This document shows positions 31,930 to 42,349 of a DNA stretch of 64,000 bases, one piece after another; position 1 is the first letter of the stretch; each line of letters opens with the position of its first letter. The stretch spans positions 1 to 64,000 of the forward strand of contig JAJOHG010000128.1 of assembly GCA_021029095.1 (NCBI GenBank). Reading direction: 5' to 3'. Position numbers and translations under genes: made by a program. This stretch comes from Phellopilus nigrolimitatus (Eukaryota; Basidiomycota; Agaricomycetes; Hymenochaetales; Hymenochaetaceae). A model generated the notes under the pieces. It saw nothing but the letters and a program-made list of their open reading frames with translations. It searched no databases and had not been told where the DNA came from.

Positions 31930-32467
31930 AGCTGTATGATCGAGGCTGATACAGTGATAGACTACGCGTGCTCGATGTTGTTGTTTGCCCTTTTGTTTGT
32001 ATTCATCTGACGTGAACCATTATGTAATTCCTTTCTGAATCTGAACGAAGCTGAAAGCCTGTTCCATGCAATATCACCAGCTTCTCTGAATCGCACCATT
32101 TGAAACAAAGACGCATATTCAACGTATGAACCCCTATTTCGCTGTCCTTTTCCGACTGTGAATCTTTACATTCGGGCTTTACATACGGGCCTCGAGTCTC
32201 TTGACACATAAGCGGTCCTTCCCTCGAAGTGGAAACGGCCATGAGAGAGAACCAGCGGTCTCACTTACTGCTCCTAACGAAAATAAATACCGAATGAACA
32301 TTCTATGTCGAATTCTACGCCTGATTGTATCGTCGGAAATGGTAGATGAGTGCCTATACCCAAATGGTACGTCTATGTTCCTCCTTCACCGATGTACCAT
32401 TACTTTTTCGCTACGTTCTTCTAAGCCAAAGGCAGGCGCCGCTCCCAGCGAAACAGCTGCGGAGCTT
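31930..32467 (-). repeat. upstream module of F-box copy 6 and relic B leader
   Basis: The first part is the family upstream module in a form shared with copies 9 and 10 (GAATCGCACCATTTGAAAC, CTCGAGTCTCTTGACACATAAG). From about 32,280 on it matches 37.8-38.1 kb, ending in the leader AGCGAAACAGCTGCGGAGCTT that precedes all three factor relics. No gene. Confidence 0.55.
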
Positions 32468-33628
32468 CGACGCCGTCTCGATCCGGTCCGTGTCGTACGC
32501 GCGCGAGCTCGCGCTCGACAAGGCGCTCGTCGCGTGGATGAAGGACCTCCCGCCGGAGCTCGACCATGCGTGCGCGCGCGCCTCCCTTCTCTGTTTTTCT
32601 GAGATTTATGATCTGACATCATGTGGGGCGGCCAGTGGGCGAGTACAGCCTCGCGCGCACGCTCGCGAGCCCCATACCGGCTGACAAGCGCCTCGGCGTG
32701 CTCATCCGCACGTCGTTATACCACGTCCGCTTCACGCTGAACCGGCCGCGTTCGCGACCACGCCGCCGCCGCTGCCTCCCATAAAGGGGCTTCAAAGCCT
32801 CCTCGGTGGCGTGGGAGGCCCACCGCCACTGCCGCAGGCCCAGAGCCAGAGCCACGAGCACCACGCGCGCACCGCGCAAGCGCTCGACACCGCTGCGAGC
32901 ACCGACTACCGGCTCATCCAGCTCGTCGTGCAGGCGACGCCCGCTGCGTCCGCCTCCTCTCCCGGCGACGGCGGCGCGGCCGCGGGCTGGGTCGGCTCCC
33001 ACATGCACTGGGGCTCGTTCCACTGCTTCTAAGCCGCGATGTTCTTCGCGCTGCAGCTCGCGGCGGACCCGAGCAGCCCGGTGCGGGCCTCTTCCACGCG
33101 AACGTACGCAGCGTGCCCATCGCGGACAAGGCGGGAGACATGCTATCGCCCCACTGTATGCCCCCGACTCGGCGCCCGGAGCGGGCTGTGCCGGGGAGGG
33201 TGGCGGGGGCGAGGCGCGGAGGGCGCAGGTAATCGCGCTCGTGAAGAGCCTCGCGTTCCCGTACGACTACTCGAGCACGGGCACGCACTCGCAGCTTGGA
33301 CTCTCCAGGCACGCTGCGCCGCGCGTTCCCCGCAGGGCTCGCCGCGGGCATGGAGCCGTACATGCCGCCGCAGCTCACCGGACTTCGTCTCTCCAGGCGC
33401 GGAGATGGGCTACTTCGGCGGGCCGGGCGGCAGCGGTGCGTTCCCCGGCGCGATGCCGGGCCTGCCGACGCCCCCGCCGTCGGCGCGGGCGGAGGGAAGG
33501 ACGTCGCGATGTGGGGCGCGTCGGTGCGCTTCGACCAGAGCAAGTGGGCGCTCCTTTTTAAGATTCCTTTTGTTTTTACTTTTGCTTTTGCCCTTTCTTT
33601 GTGGGACGGAGATGGGTGTGTTATTATT
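32468..33628 (+). pseudogene. truncated relic B of a Zn2Cys6-family transcription factor gene
   Basis: Starts at the same point of the factor coding sequence as relics A and C (the codons for DAVSIRP) and covers the last 40% of the gene in several frames, for example KALVAWMKDLPPELD, the AQSQSHEHHARTAQALDTAAS block and VIALVKSLAFPYDYSSTGT. The intron before the EYRLA-like block is kept (ends ..GGGGCGGCCAG). At its 3' end, in sequence matching the factor 3' untranslated region, it is fused directly to a truncated F-box gene. Non-functional. Confidence 0.8.
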
Positions 33629-34683
33629 CCCTTGGCTTGTACTCTCTATTCCGCAACCCTCTCTTTGGCCCCTGGACTCGGCATATCCGGTTCGGCATGC
33701 CAAACTTCGAATTCCACGAAAAAGATGAAGACAGACCTGACGAGATGTTTGCTCTCCTCGCTGCCCTGCCGCACGTTGCCCCGAATGTTGAAAGCCTTGC
33801 AATTTGGGCGCCCTTCAACGCAGATGAATTTGGCCCACATGTTATCGATGCCATTCGCAACCTAGCGAATTTTCAGGACTTGAAGCAGTTGACCATCGGA
33901 AACGTATGCGGATTGTCCCGGCAGCTGTCCGACCTTTGCGAGACTGTTGCGCGAATGCGGTCACTAAGGCGTTTGAAACTCACCGATTGGACGTGCCCCG
34001 AGGCTTATCCATCTACCATTCCTGACTTCCTCAGCAAACTGCCACCATACTCGAAACTCACAGAAATCGACTTTGCATGGAAAGCGGACGAATCGTCTGA
34101 GCAATATCTACGCTGGCTTTTTCAGCCCTGTGAGGATTATGCATTGAAGAAGCTCACACTCTGTGGCCACGACATTGGCAATGAGGAACACGGTACACAG
34201 GATTATCCGTTACCTGTGGTCGTCCGGCCGGCGCTTTCTCAGCTCGAGACATTGACCCTTGACGTAGACCATTTTTTCATCGAAACCAAAGAAATGTACG
34301 ATATCTTTCCTTTCTGCGCGACATTACGCTCCCTGAGGTTGCGCTTCATCCATCGCGACAACCTTGCCGCGTTCCTTAAGTCAGAATATTCATTACTGCT
34401 TCCCAACTCGCTTGCAGAGCTGCGCATCACTGTGGGCATCAAAGGCAGTACAGGTGGTCGGGACATATTGGATGGCTGGGATACGCGCTTTGTTGAGATT
34501 CTCAGCACGCTCCCAAGTTTACGTGCATTTACGATGCCTCAAATTCAGGACCTGGCCCATTGGGACGGGCCGGATGGTAGGGCCTACGTGGATAACTTTC
34601 CCTTAAACTTGCCCAAGACCGAATACCATTGTGCAGAGCACGGGTTCAACCTCGTCTTTTGTCCGCGCCAGAATCCGAATTAG
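33629..34683 (+). pseudogene. F-box-like/LRR copy 7, N-terminal third lost
   Basis: The frame is open from the fusion point to the stop, but the match to the family begins at GLYSLFRNPLFGPWTRH (family residue about 182), so the conserved head and both F-box-like helices are missing. The frame upstream of the junction comes from the 3' flank of relic B and has no ATG. The first in-frame ATG is at 33,697, inside the conserved RFGMPN motif. The leucine-rich part has no stop or frameshift and ends ..FNLVFCPRQNPN. It could give at most a repeat-only protein; a pseudogene is more likely. It is the only right-arm copy on the plus strand. Confidence 0.75.
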
Positions 34684-36012
34684 CCACGTGCCACTATATG
34701 TGTTTTGTGCTGAATGGAGTGCAGGATTATGGTGCATATGTTTTTGCTCTAGAGATGCTATCCCCGGGAGTACGTCTTCGTTATTAGGAACCTGCCAGTG
34801 AGCGAGGGGTGGGAGGGGAAACGCAGGGACGTCTAGCGATCAGAATCGGATTCTAATGTGTCATATGGCCTTTGGTCTGCGAAATGGAACTACAGTTGAA
34901 CTTGTTGCTAATGCATACTCTTCATGCCGCATAACCTCCCAGAATGCATAGACCGAGGCTTCCACCAAGTCAGCAATTGGGAAATGCCTACTGTCGAACT
35001 TCCGCTAATGCATAGAATTTGGTGGAAGGGCACTTGTATGCACTATAAGAGGTTATGCATCTTGAGAAATACGCAAACCGGAATGTAACAGTATTCGTAG
35101 TTATATGCGTAGGTGTCGTATGATACAGGGAAGGGGTCTGAACACAGAAAGCGAATGAGAAAAAGAGCTTGTAGCATCCAGACCGTTTCTTGTGAAGCCT
35201 TCTGGAATTCCGGCTTCGACACACAGAGCTGCCTTAACTGTGTTATACCAGTGATCTGCTACACAGGACCCGCAAGGCCTGAAAATTTCAAACTTTGAGG
35301 ATGTGAAAATAGCCAGACATTGCCATTTGACTGGGGATATCCCATTGGGGTGTTCCGAGGTTATGCTGGAAATGTTCTGTCATGAAAGCCTGTGAGAAAG
35401 CAGTATGTGTTCATCAAGCACTGAATTTTGTGCAGGTGAGATTGCCTTTCCAATTGCATATTTCTGTTTAATTTACTGCAATAAGGTATGCATTATGCAT
35501 TTTGAATTTTATGCATTATCTTATAGGTATTTCCCAACTACCAGTATCAACTCTGCGGAAGCTTGGAGGTGCTTGTTCATCACAGTTATGATTAAAGTGA
35601 TTGCATACACGACGCTTGTCGGCATCACCGCGCGGAAAGCGGGTCGTTCGCTTGCGTTATAACTGCATGTATGTGTGCGTGTGCGTGCGTGCTTACTGCA
35701 GCTGGGCTGCTTAGGCCAAGATGCATGTGCTCGACATATAGAATTGCATGTAAGAAGCCCGGTCAAGGAGGTGCACATAGTTCCATTTCGCAGACCAGAC
35801 GGCCATATGACACATTATAATTCAATTACGATCACCAACCGTCCCTGCGTTTTCCCTCCGATCCCACCCTCACTGCGTGTTCCTAATAACGAAGATGTGA
35901 CCCCGGAGATATCGTCTCGAGGGAAAAAACATATGCATCATAATCCTGCACTCCATTCAGCACACAACACATATACCGGCACGGGGGTGATACGAATCCT
36001 GGACGCGGACCG
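34684..36012. other. tail-to-tail spacer between F-box copies 7 and 8
   Basis: The two ends (about 34,684-34,890 and 35,790-36,012) are inverted copies of the usual F-box 3' flank, with CAGGATTATGGTGCATATG and its complement CATATGCATCATAATCCTG. The middle, about 34,890-35,790, is AT-rich and found only here. It holds the small fold-back element and a TGCGTG microsatellite near 35,670. No gene was recognised. Confidence 0.55.
34931..35058. repeat. small fold-back repeat
   Basis: The ends GCATAACCTC and GAGGTTATGC are inverted copies, and further in CTTCCACCAA pairs with TTGGTGGAAG, giving arms of about 45 bp with mismatches around a core of about 40 bp. The structure resembles a short fold-back MITE. 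No second copy was seen in the window. Confidence 0.55.
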
Positions 36013-37617
36013 CTAAACACAAACGACGAGGTTGATCCCGTGCTCTGCGCAATAGTGTTCGGTCCTGGGCAAGTCTAAGGGGATATAATCCATGTCGTCC
36101 ACACACATCGGGCCGTCATCGTCGTCCACAAATTCCGACTCATCCTGAAGAGGCAGGTACTGCATTTGAGGCACCGTAAGAGCACGTAAACTGGGGAGTG
36201 TGTTGAGAATCTCAACGAAGCGCGGATCCCAGCTATCCGATACGTCCCAGTTACCTGTACTCTCTTTTATGTCCACAGCGATGTGCAGCTCTTCAAGCGA
36301 GTTGGGAAGAAGTAGCGAATATTCTGACTCAAAGAACAAGGGAAAGTTGTCGCGGTAGAGGAAGTGCAACTTCAAGAAACGCAGTTTCGTGCAGAAGGAG
36401 AGGACATCGTGCATTTCTTTGATGTCAACGTGACAAAAGTCTACGATTATGGTCAATGCCTTGAGCTGAGGAAGCGCCGGCCGGACGACCACAGGCAACG
36501 AATAATCTTGTATACCGTGTTCCCCATTGACAAAATCGCAGCCACGGAGTGTGAGCATCTTCAATACATAATCCTCACAGGGCTGAAAAAGCCAGCGTAG
36601 ATATTGCTCAGACGATTTGTCCGCTTTCCCTGCAAAGTCGATTTCTGTGAGTTTCAAGCATGGTGACAGTTTGCTGAGGAAGTCAGGAATGGTAGATGGA
36701 TAGGCCTCGGGGCACGTCCAATCGATGAGTTTCAGACGTTTAAGCGACGGCATTCGGGCAACAGTCTCGCAAAGACCGGGAAGCTGCCGAGACCATCCAC
36801 ATTTACTTCCGATGGTCAACTGCTTCAATTCCTGAAAATCCGCTAGGCTGCGAATGGCATCGATTATATGTGGGCTTAACTCCTCTGCATCGAAGGCTGC
36901 CCAAATTGCAAGGGTTTCAACATTCGGGGCAACGTGCGGTAGCGCAGCGAGGAGAGCAAACATCTCGTCAGGTCTGTCTTCCGCTTTCGTGTGGAACTTC
37001 AGGTTTGGCATGTCGAAGCAGATATGCCGAGTCCAGGGACCAAAGAGAGGGTTGCGGAAGAGGGAGTACAAGCCAAAGCTCCCAATAACTTGCACTCCTC
37101 GTCGCATGGCGCGCTGCACTGAACTGGTCCACGATCGGTGCACAAGACACATGCTCCTGAAGGTCGCGAGATCATTGTGCAGAAAATTCACATGTGTCGA
37201 ATGCGTGACACGATTTCGATCTTCCTGGTGGACCGAGAAGCTGCTGGCGTCTACGGGTAGATCTGCGGTAATCGTGTCCACAACAAAACCCACGATGGCT
37301 AATGGAATAGGCGTGATCTCTGGAGCAGTCAGAGCCGATTGCGGCCAGCGCTCGTGCGCGGTCTGACGTCTGTTGTCTGCAATTTGGCGCAGAACATCTA
37401 CGCCGCTCGTAAAGGAGATCTCGTCGATTTTGAATGTGGGATCCCGGAGTATTCGAAGTAAATAGTCGAAGGCGGACAGAGAGAATTGAGGACGCTTTTG
37501 CCCTCCAAACAACAAGGATGCCAACAAAGCATCTGATTCAGATTTGAATCGGACACGGGCTTGTGAGTCTGTATCGACGAAATAAGGGCCATGTGTGGAT
37601 CCAGATGTGGCTGCCAT
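36013..37617 (-). CDS. F-box-like/LRR protein, copy 8
   Basis: Intact, 534 residues, starting MAATSGSTHG. One residue is missing in the usual ERSWPQ motif (ERWPQ). The variable segment is SFSVHQEDRNRVTHS. Near the C-terminus it has an acidic insertion (ESEFVDDDDGPMCVDD) shared in part with copy 9 and absent from copies 2, 4 and 5. It ends ..EHGINLVVCV. It is tail to tail with the truncated copy 7 and head to head with relic C. Confidence 0.8.
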   Translation of the reverse strand: MAATSGSTHGPYFVDTDSQARVRFKSESDALLASLLFGGQKRPQFSLSAFDYLLRILRDPTFKIDEISFTSGVDVLRQIADNRRQTAHERWPQSALTAPEITPIPLAIVGFVVDTITADLPVDASSFSVHQEDRNRVTHSTHVNFLHNDLATFRSMCLVHRSWTSSVQRAMRRGVQVIGSFGLYSLFRNPLFGPWTRHICFDMPNLKFHTKAEDRPDEMFALLAALPHVAPNVETLAIWAAFDAEELSPHIIDAIRSLADFQELKQLTIGSKCGWSRQLPGLCETVARMPSLKRLKLIDWTCPEAYPSTIPDFLSKLSPCLKLTEIDFAGKADKSSEQYLRWLFQPCEDYVLKMLTLRGCDFVNGEHGIQDYSLPVVVRPALPQLKALTIIVDFCHVDIKEMHDVLSFCTKLRFLKLHFLYRDNFPLFFESEYSLLLPNSLEELHIAVDIKESTGNWDVSDSWDPRFVEILNTLPSLRALTVPQMQYLPLQDESEFVDDDDGPMCVDDMDYIPLDLPRTEHYCAEHGINLVVCV

Positions 37618-38110
37618 AGCTGTATGATCAAGGCGGATAGGCTACTACGTGTTGCGCGTTGTTGTTGTTTGCCCTTTTATTTGTATTCATCTGACATAAA
37701 CCATTATGTAACTACTTTCTTCAAATTGCGGCTTTCTGAAAGACTGTTCCATGCAGCGCCAGCAGCTTCTCTGGATCTGAAAGAGATGCATCTTCGATAT
37801 TCATTGAAACTGAAGAAGAGGAAATGTCAAATGAACATTCTATGTCTGATTCTACGTCTAGTTATATTGTCAGAAATGGTAGATGAGTATTTTTTCCCCA
37901 TTAGCAGGCTCCTCCTCCACCGATGTACCATTAATTTCCCCTACGCTCTTCCAGCCCGATCCCCGCAAATCTCTTTATCCCTGTTTAGCATAGCAAACGA
38001 CCTAAGGCTACTATGAGTAGCCTTTTAGAAATCCAACGGAGTTTTGAACTAATCGCGTCCATTCAAGAGCCAGAGGCAGGCGCTGCCCCAAGCGAAACAG
38101 CTGCGGAGCT
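37618..38110 (-). repeat. upstream module of F-box copy 8 and relic C leader
   Basis: Begins with the conserved AGCTGTATGATCAAGG and TTGTTG run, then CATCTGACATAAACCATTATG. From about 37,800 it matches 3.33-3.6 kb in reverse (CTTTATCCCTGTTTAGCATA, GTTTTGAACTAATCGCG), ending in the leader AAGCGAAACAGCTGCGGAGC. No gene. Confidence 0.6.
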
Positions 38111-39160
38111 TCGACACCGTCTCGACCCGGCACGTCCCGTACGCGCGCGTGCTCGCGTTTGACAAGGCGCTCGTAGCGTGGACCTCCCGCCGGAGCTCGA
38201 GTGTGCTCCTCCCTTCTCTGTTCTGTGAGACTTAAAATCTGACGATATCTTGTGGGACGGCCAGTGGACGAGTACCGCCTCGCGCGCGCGCTCGCGAGCC
38301 CCATCCCGGCCGACATGCCTCTCGGCGTACTGAGCGTGCTCATCCTCACGTCGTTCTACCGCTGCACCGGCCGCACGCCACCGCGCTCGCAACCACGCCG
38401 CCGCCTCCGCCTCCCAAAAGGGGCTTCTCGCCTCCTCCGGCAAGGGCGGCGTGGGAGGCCCGCCGCTGCTGCCGAAGGCGCAGAGCCAGAGCCAGAGCCA
38501 CGAGCACCACGCGTAGGCGCTCGACACCGCGCCGCCGACCAGCTCATCCAGCTCGTCGCGCAGGCGACGCCCGCTTCCTCCTCGCCGACGGCGGCGCCGC
38601 GGGCTGGGTCAGCAGCTCCACGCACTGGGGGCCGTTCCACTGCTTTTCCGCGGCCATGCTCTTCGCGCTGCAGCTCGCGGCGGATCCCGCGCAGCCAGGT
38701 ACGGGTCTCTTCCGCGCGAACGTGCGCCGCGTGCGTGCGCCGCCGGCGTGTCCATTGCGGTCAAGGCGGGCGACATGCTCGCCGCGCTCAGTCCGCTGTA
38801 TGACCCTGACGCGGGGTCCGCTCCAGGGGAGGGCGGCTGGGCGCGCTGCGCGCAGGCATCGCGCTCGTGAAGAGCCCCGCATTCTCGTACCACGACTCAA
38901 GCACGGGCACGCGCTCACAGCACGCGTCGCCGCGCAGCAGCGCGGGCTCGCCGGGCGCGCTGAGTAGTGCATTCCCTGCTGGATTCCCCGGCGCGACGCC
39001 GGGCCTGCTGACACCCCCGCCGTCTGTGGCTGCGGGAAGTGAGGACGTCGCGATGTGGGGCACGTCGGTGGGCTCCGGGCAGGGCGATCGGACGCGCTTC
39101 TTGGACGTCGGAGGCGTCGGGGCTCATGAGCGAGTGGGAGGCGTCACGGAGACGGGTATG
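38111..39160 (+). pseudogene. truncated relic C of a Zn2Cys6-family transcription factor gene
   Basis: Same start point as relics A and B. It is shorter inside than relic B, with several deletions: the KALVAWMEDL block is cut, and the HIRFTL stretch before the CTGRTPPR-type frame is lost. Recognisable parts include DEYRLARALASPIPADM, the SPAFSYHDSSTGTRSQHASP block and a GATPGLLTPPPS-like block in changing frames. The intron before DEYRLA is kept and resembles that of relic A (ATCTGACGATATCTTGTGGG). Convergent with F-box copy 9. Non-functional. Confidence 0.8.
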
Positions 39161-39650
39161 TTATTATTGCTCGTCTGCTTATCTGGAGGGAGGGGGAGGG
39201 GCTGCAGGGCGCTGTAGTAGATCCGCGTGTGCAGGGATATGTACATAGATGGCCTGGTCGAATGCAAAAAACTCCCTGTTTCGTTTCGGCGAGGAAATAA
39301 AGGGCGGCATACATAGCGTTTAGTAACATTTAGACTACATGTATGTAGTTGCTGCTCAGACCAAAGTCGTCGCATGTGTTCGTTGTCCGCCCAGTCAAGA
39401 AAGTTGCTCCATTTCAAAGATCAAAAGCACTGATCAAACGACCACATCAAAAGACGCATCAAAATCCGATTCTGATCACCAGACGTTGCTGCGTTTCCCC
39501 TCCGATCCCTCCCTCACTGGCAGGTCCTAATAACGAAGACGTACACTGCCCGGGGATATCATCTCCAGAGCAAAAGCATATGCATCATAATCCTGCACTC
39601 CAACCAGCACACAACACATATAGCGGCACGGGGGTCCTGGGCGCGGGCCG
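39161..39650. other. convergent spacer between relic C and F-box copy 9
   Basis: No gene. Matches the spacer of the intact factor/F-box pair (GTAGTAGATCCGCGTGTGCAG, AAACTCCCTGTTTCG) and, in reverse, the spacer of copy 1 and relic A (CTACATGTATGTAG.. GCTGCTCAGACCAAAG). Confidence 0.65.
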
Positions 39651-41267
39651 CTAAATATAAAAGACGAGTTTGATCCCGTGCTCTGCGCAATAGTATTCGG
39701 TTTTCGGCAGGTTTAAGGGGAAATTATCCACGTCGTCCATACGCACCGATCCGTCGTCTTCGTCGTCCACACCCTCCGAGCCTTCCCAAAGAGACAGGTA
39801 CTGAATTTGAGGCACCGAAAGTGCACGTAAGCTGGGGAGCGTGTTGAGAATCTCAACGAAGCGTGTATCCCAGTCATCCGATACATCCCGACCACCTGTC
39901 TTTAAGAATATGTCTTTGATATCCACAGTGATGTGCAGCTCTTCAAGCGAGCTGGGAAGCAGCAGTGAATATTCTGATCTGAAGAACAAGGGAAAGTTGC
40001 CGCGGTAGAGGAAGCGCAATCTCAAAGAGCCCAATTTCGTGCAGAAACGAAAGATATCGTACATTCCTTTGACGTTAACGGAACACATGTCTATGATCAT
40101 GGTCAATGTTTTGAGCTGAGGAAGCGCCGGCCGGATGACCAAAGGCAATAAATCCTGTGTACCGTGTTCCATATTGACAAAATCGCAGCCACGGAGGGTG
40201 AGCGTCTCCAACGTATAGTCCTTACAGGGCTGGAAAAACCAGCGTAGATATGGCTCAGATGATCTGTCCGCTTTCCCTTTAAATTCGATTTCCGTGAGTT
40301 TGGAGTATGGTGACATTTTGCTGAGGAAGTCAGGAATGGTAGATGGAGAAGCCTCGGGGCACGTCCAATCGATGAGTTTCAGACGTTTAAGTGACGGCAT
40401 TCGGGCAACAGTTTCGCAAAGACCGGGCAGCTGCCGAGACCATCTACATTTACTTCCGATGGTCAACTGCTTCAAGTCCTGAAAATCCGCTAGGCTGCGA
40501 ATGACATCGATGACATGTGGGCCAAATGCAACTGCGTTGAAGGGTGCCCAAACTGCAAGGGTTTCAACATTCGGGGCAACGTGGGGTAGGGCAGCAAGGA
40601 GAGCAAATATTTCGTCAGGTCTGTCTTCCGCTTTCGTGTGGAACTTCAGGTTTGGCATGTCGAAGCGGATATGCCGAGTCCAGGGACCAAAGAGAGGGTT
40701 GCGGAATAGGGAGTACAAGCCAAAGCTCCCAATAACTTGCACTCCTCGTCGCATGACGCGCTGCACTGAACTGGTCCACGATCGGTGCACAAGACACATG
40801 CTCCTGAGGGTCTCGAGATCGTTATGCAGGAAGTTCACATGTGTCGAATGCGTGACACGATATCCATCTTCCTGGTTGATTGAAAAGCTATTGGCATCCA
40901 CGGGTAATTTTGCGGCAATCGTGTCCACAACAAGATCCACGATGGTTAAAGGAATAGGTGTGATCACTGGGGCGATCAGAGCAGATTGAGGCCAGCAGCG
41001 CTCGTGCGCGGTCTGACGTCTGCTGTCCGCAATTTGGCGCAGAACATCCACGCCGCTCGTAAAGGAGATCTCGTCGATTTTGAATGTGGGATCCCGGAGT
41101 ATTCGAAGTAAATCGTCGAAGGCGGACAGAGAGAATTGAGGGCGTTTTTGCCCTCCAAACAAGAAGGATGCCAACAAAGCATCTGATTCAGAACTGAATC
41201 GGACTCGGGCTTGTGAGTCTGTATCGACGAAATAAGGGCCATTCTCGGATCCAGATGTGGTTGTCAT
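39651..41267 (-). CDS. F-box-like/LRR protein, copy 9 (longest)
   Basis: Intact, 538 residues. The head is GSENGPYFVD with RFSSESD. The variable segment is SFSINQEDGYRVTHS, almost as in copy 3. Near the C-terminus it carries the longest acidic linker (SEGVDDEDDGSVRMDD), and it ends ..EHGIKLVFYI. It also has an unusual FLKTGGRDVSD stretch. Convergent with relic C, repeating the factor/F-box arrangement of the intact pair. Confidence 0.8.
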   Translation of the reverse strand: MTTTSGSENGPYFVDTDSQARVRFSSESDALLASFLFGGQKRPQFSLSAFDDLLRILRDPTFKIDEISFTSGVDVLRQIADSRRQTAHERCWPQSALIAPVITPIPLTIVDLVVDTIAAKLPVDANSFSINQEDGYRVTHSTHVNFLHNDLETLRSMCLVHRSWTSSVQRVMRRGVQVIGSFGLYSLFRNPLFGPWTRHIRFDMPNLKFHTKAEDRPDEIFALLAALPHVAPNVETLAVWAPFNAVAFGPHVIDVIRSLADFQDLKQLTIGSKCRWSRQLPGLCETVARMPSLKRLKLIDWTCPEASPSTIPDFLSKMSPYSKLTEIEFKGKADRSSEPYLRWFFQPCKDYTLETLTLRGCDFVNMEHGTQDLLPLVIRPALPQLKTLTMIIDMCSVNVKGMYDIFRFCTKLGSLRLRFLYRGNFPLFFRSEYSLLLPSSLEELHITVDIKDIFLKTGGRDVSDDWDTRFVEILNTLPSLRALSVPQIQYLSLWEGSEGVDDEDDGSVRMDDVDNFPLNLPKTEYYCAEHGIKLVFYI

Positions 41268-41630
41268 AGCTATGATCGAGGCTGATAGGCGCGTGCGCGT
41301 TGTTGTTGTTTGTCCTTTTGTTTGTAATACCGATTCTTTCCTCGTGGATTATAAATTATTATGTAACTACTTTCTGCCGTTTACGGTTTAATGCCAGCAG
41401 CTTCTCTGAAATCGTTCCATCTGAAACAGAGACATATATTCGAAATTTTCGTATGAAGACCTATTTCGCTGTCCTTTTCCGACTGTGAATTTTACATTCA
41501 GATTTACGCACGGGCCTCGAGTCTCTCGACACATAAGTAGACATAGTTGCCTTCGAAGCGGAAAGAACACCAGTGGGGTTTTTTTAATTGCTCCTACACG
41601 ATCCGTGATATTTGAAGAAGAATCTGTTCC
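41268..41630 (-). repeat. upstream module of F-box copy 9
   Basis: Family upstream module with AGCTATGATCGAGG and a TTGTTG run, then TTCGCTGTCCTTTTCCGACTG and GGGCCTCGAGTCTCTCGACACATAAG as at copies 6 and 10. Between them the usual CATCTGACATAACC stretch is altered. No gene. Confidence 0.55.
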
Positions 41631-42060
41631 AGACGCAGCACCGACAGTGTAACGAATAAATACAGTAAGCAAGCAGAAGATGAACGGAAACACAATAAGC
41701 TCTGGTTGAAATTCATCAGATTTTTTGAGTATAGACCTACAGTCCGAGGTCGGCAATCGACCCTTGAACGAGTACCGAAATCTGTTCAAATGAGGTAGAC
41801 ATGATTCTTTATGTGGTCACTCGCCATAGCCGTTACTGTTCATCTATACATTCCACGTCCTCGCCCCCCTACTGTGCACTCTAGCAGATGTCTGAAGCGC
41901 GTACGATCCGACACAACTCCAGTTTTAAACAAGCCTGTGTTCGATCCCACGTTTCGTGCAATGGAGTCCAGTCTCGACAAACGCATGCCTTTTAGCGTTA
42001 CGATAACACGCAGACAGTGTGAACACGTGCAGTTGGAAAGCCAGCTCAAAACTGCAACGA
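41631..42060. repeat. duplicate of the 3' end and flank of F-box copy 11
   Basis: Matches about 44,915-45,330: GACAGTGTAACGAATAAATA, GCTCTGGTTGAAAT, CCAGTTTTAAACAAGCCTGT and GCAGACAGTGTGAACACG. It therefore carries a fragment of the divergent copy 11 coding end. At about 42,060 it switches abruptly to the 3' flank of copy 10 (GTACTCGTCATGTGGAATTC), which marks a duplication breakpoint. Confidence 0.65.
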
Positions 42061-42349
42061 TGTACTCGTCATGTGGAATTCATGGACCAGTCGCGTTTAA
42101 TAAAGCAAGAGTAACTGATTCCCAGCAAGGGACCTTCGTACCAAGGAAAATTCGTCAAGCGTTTCTGTATTGCTCCCAAACCCTCCCCACTCGCAGTTCC
42201 CAAATAAGAGAAAAAGCGAAAAGCCGACACTGCTCAGGAATGTCATTTCTAGAGCAAAAGATCATAATCCCGCATTCGCCACTTCTCTATCTCTAGGACA
42301 CGCCGATCTAGGACACGTCGACTGCGATCCGGATCCTGGATGCGGACCG
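42061..42349 (-). other. 3' flank of F-box copy 10
   Basis: Matches the flank of copy 6 (GGACCAGTCGCGTTTAATAAAG, GATCTAGGACACGTCGACTGCGATCC-like). No gene. Confidence 0.55.
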
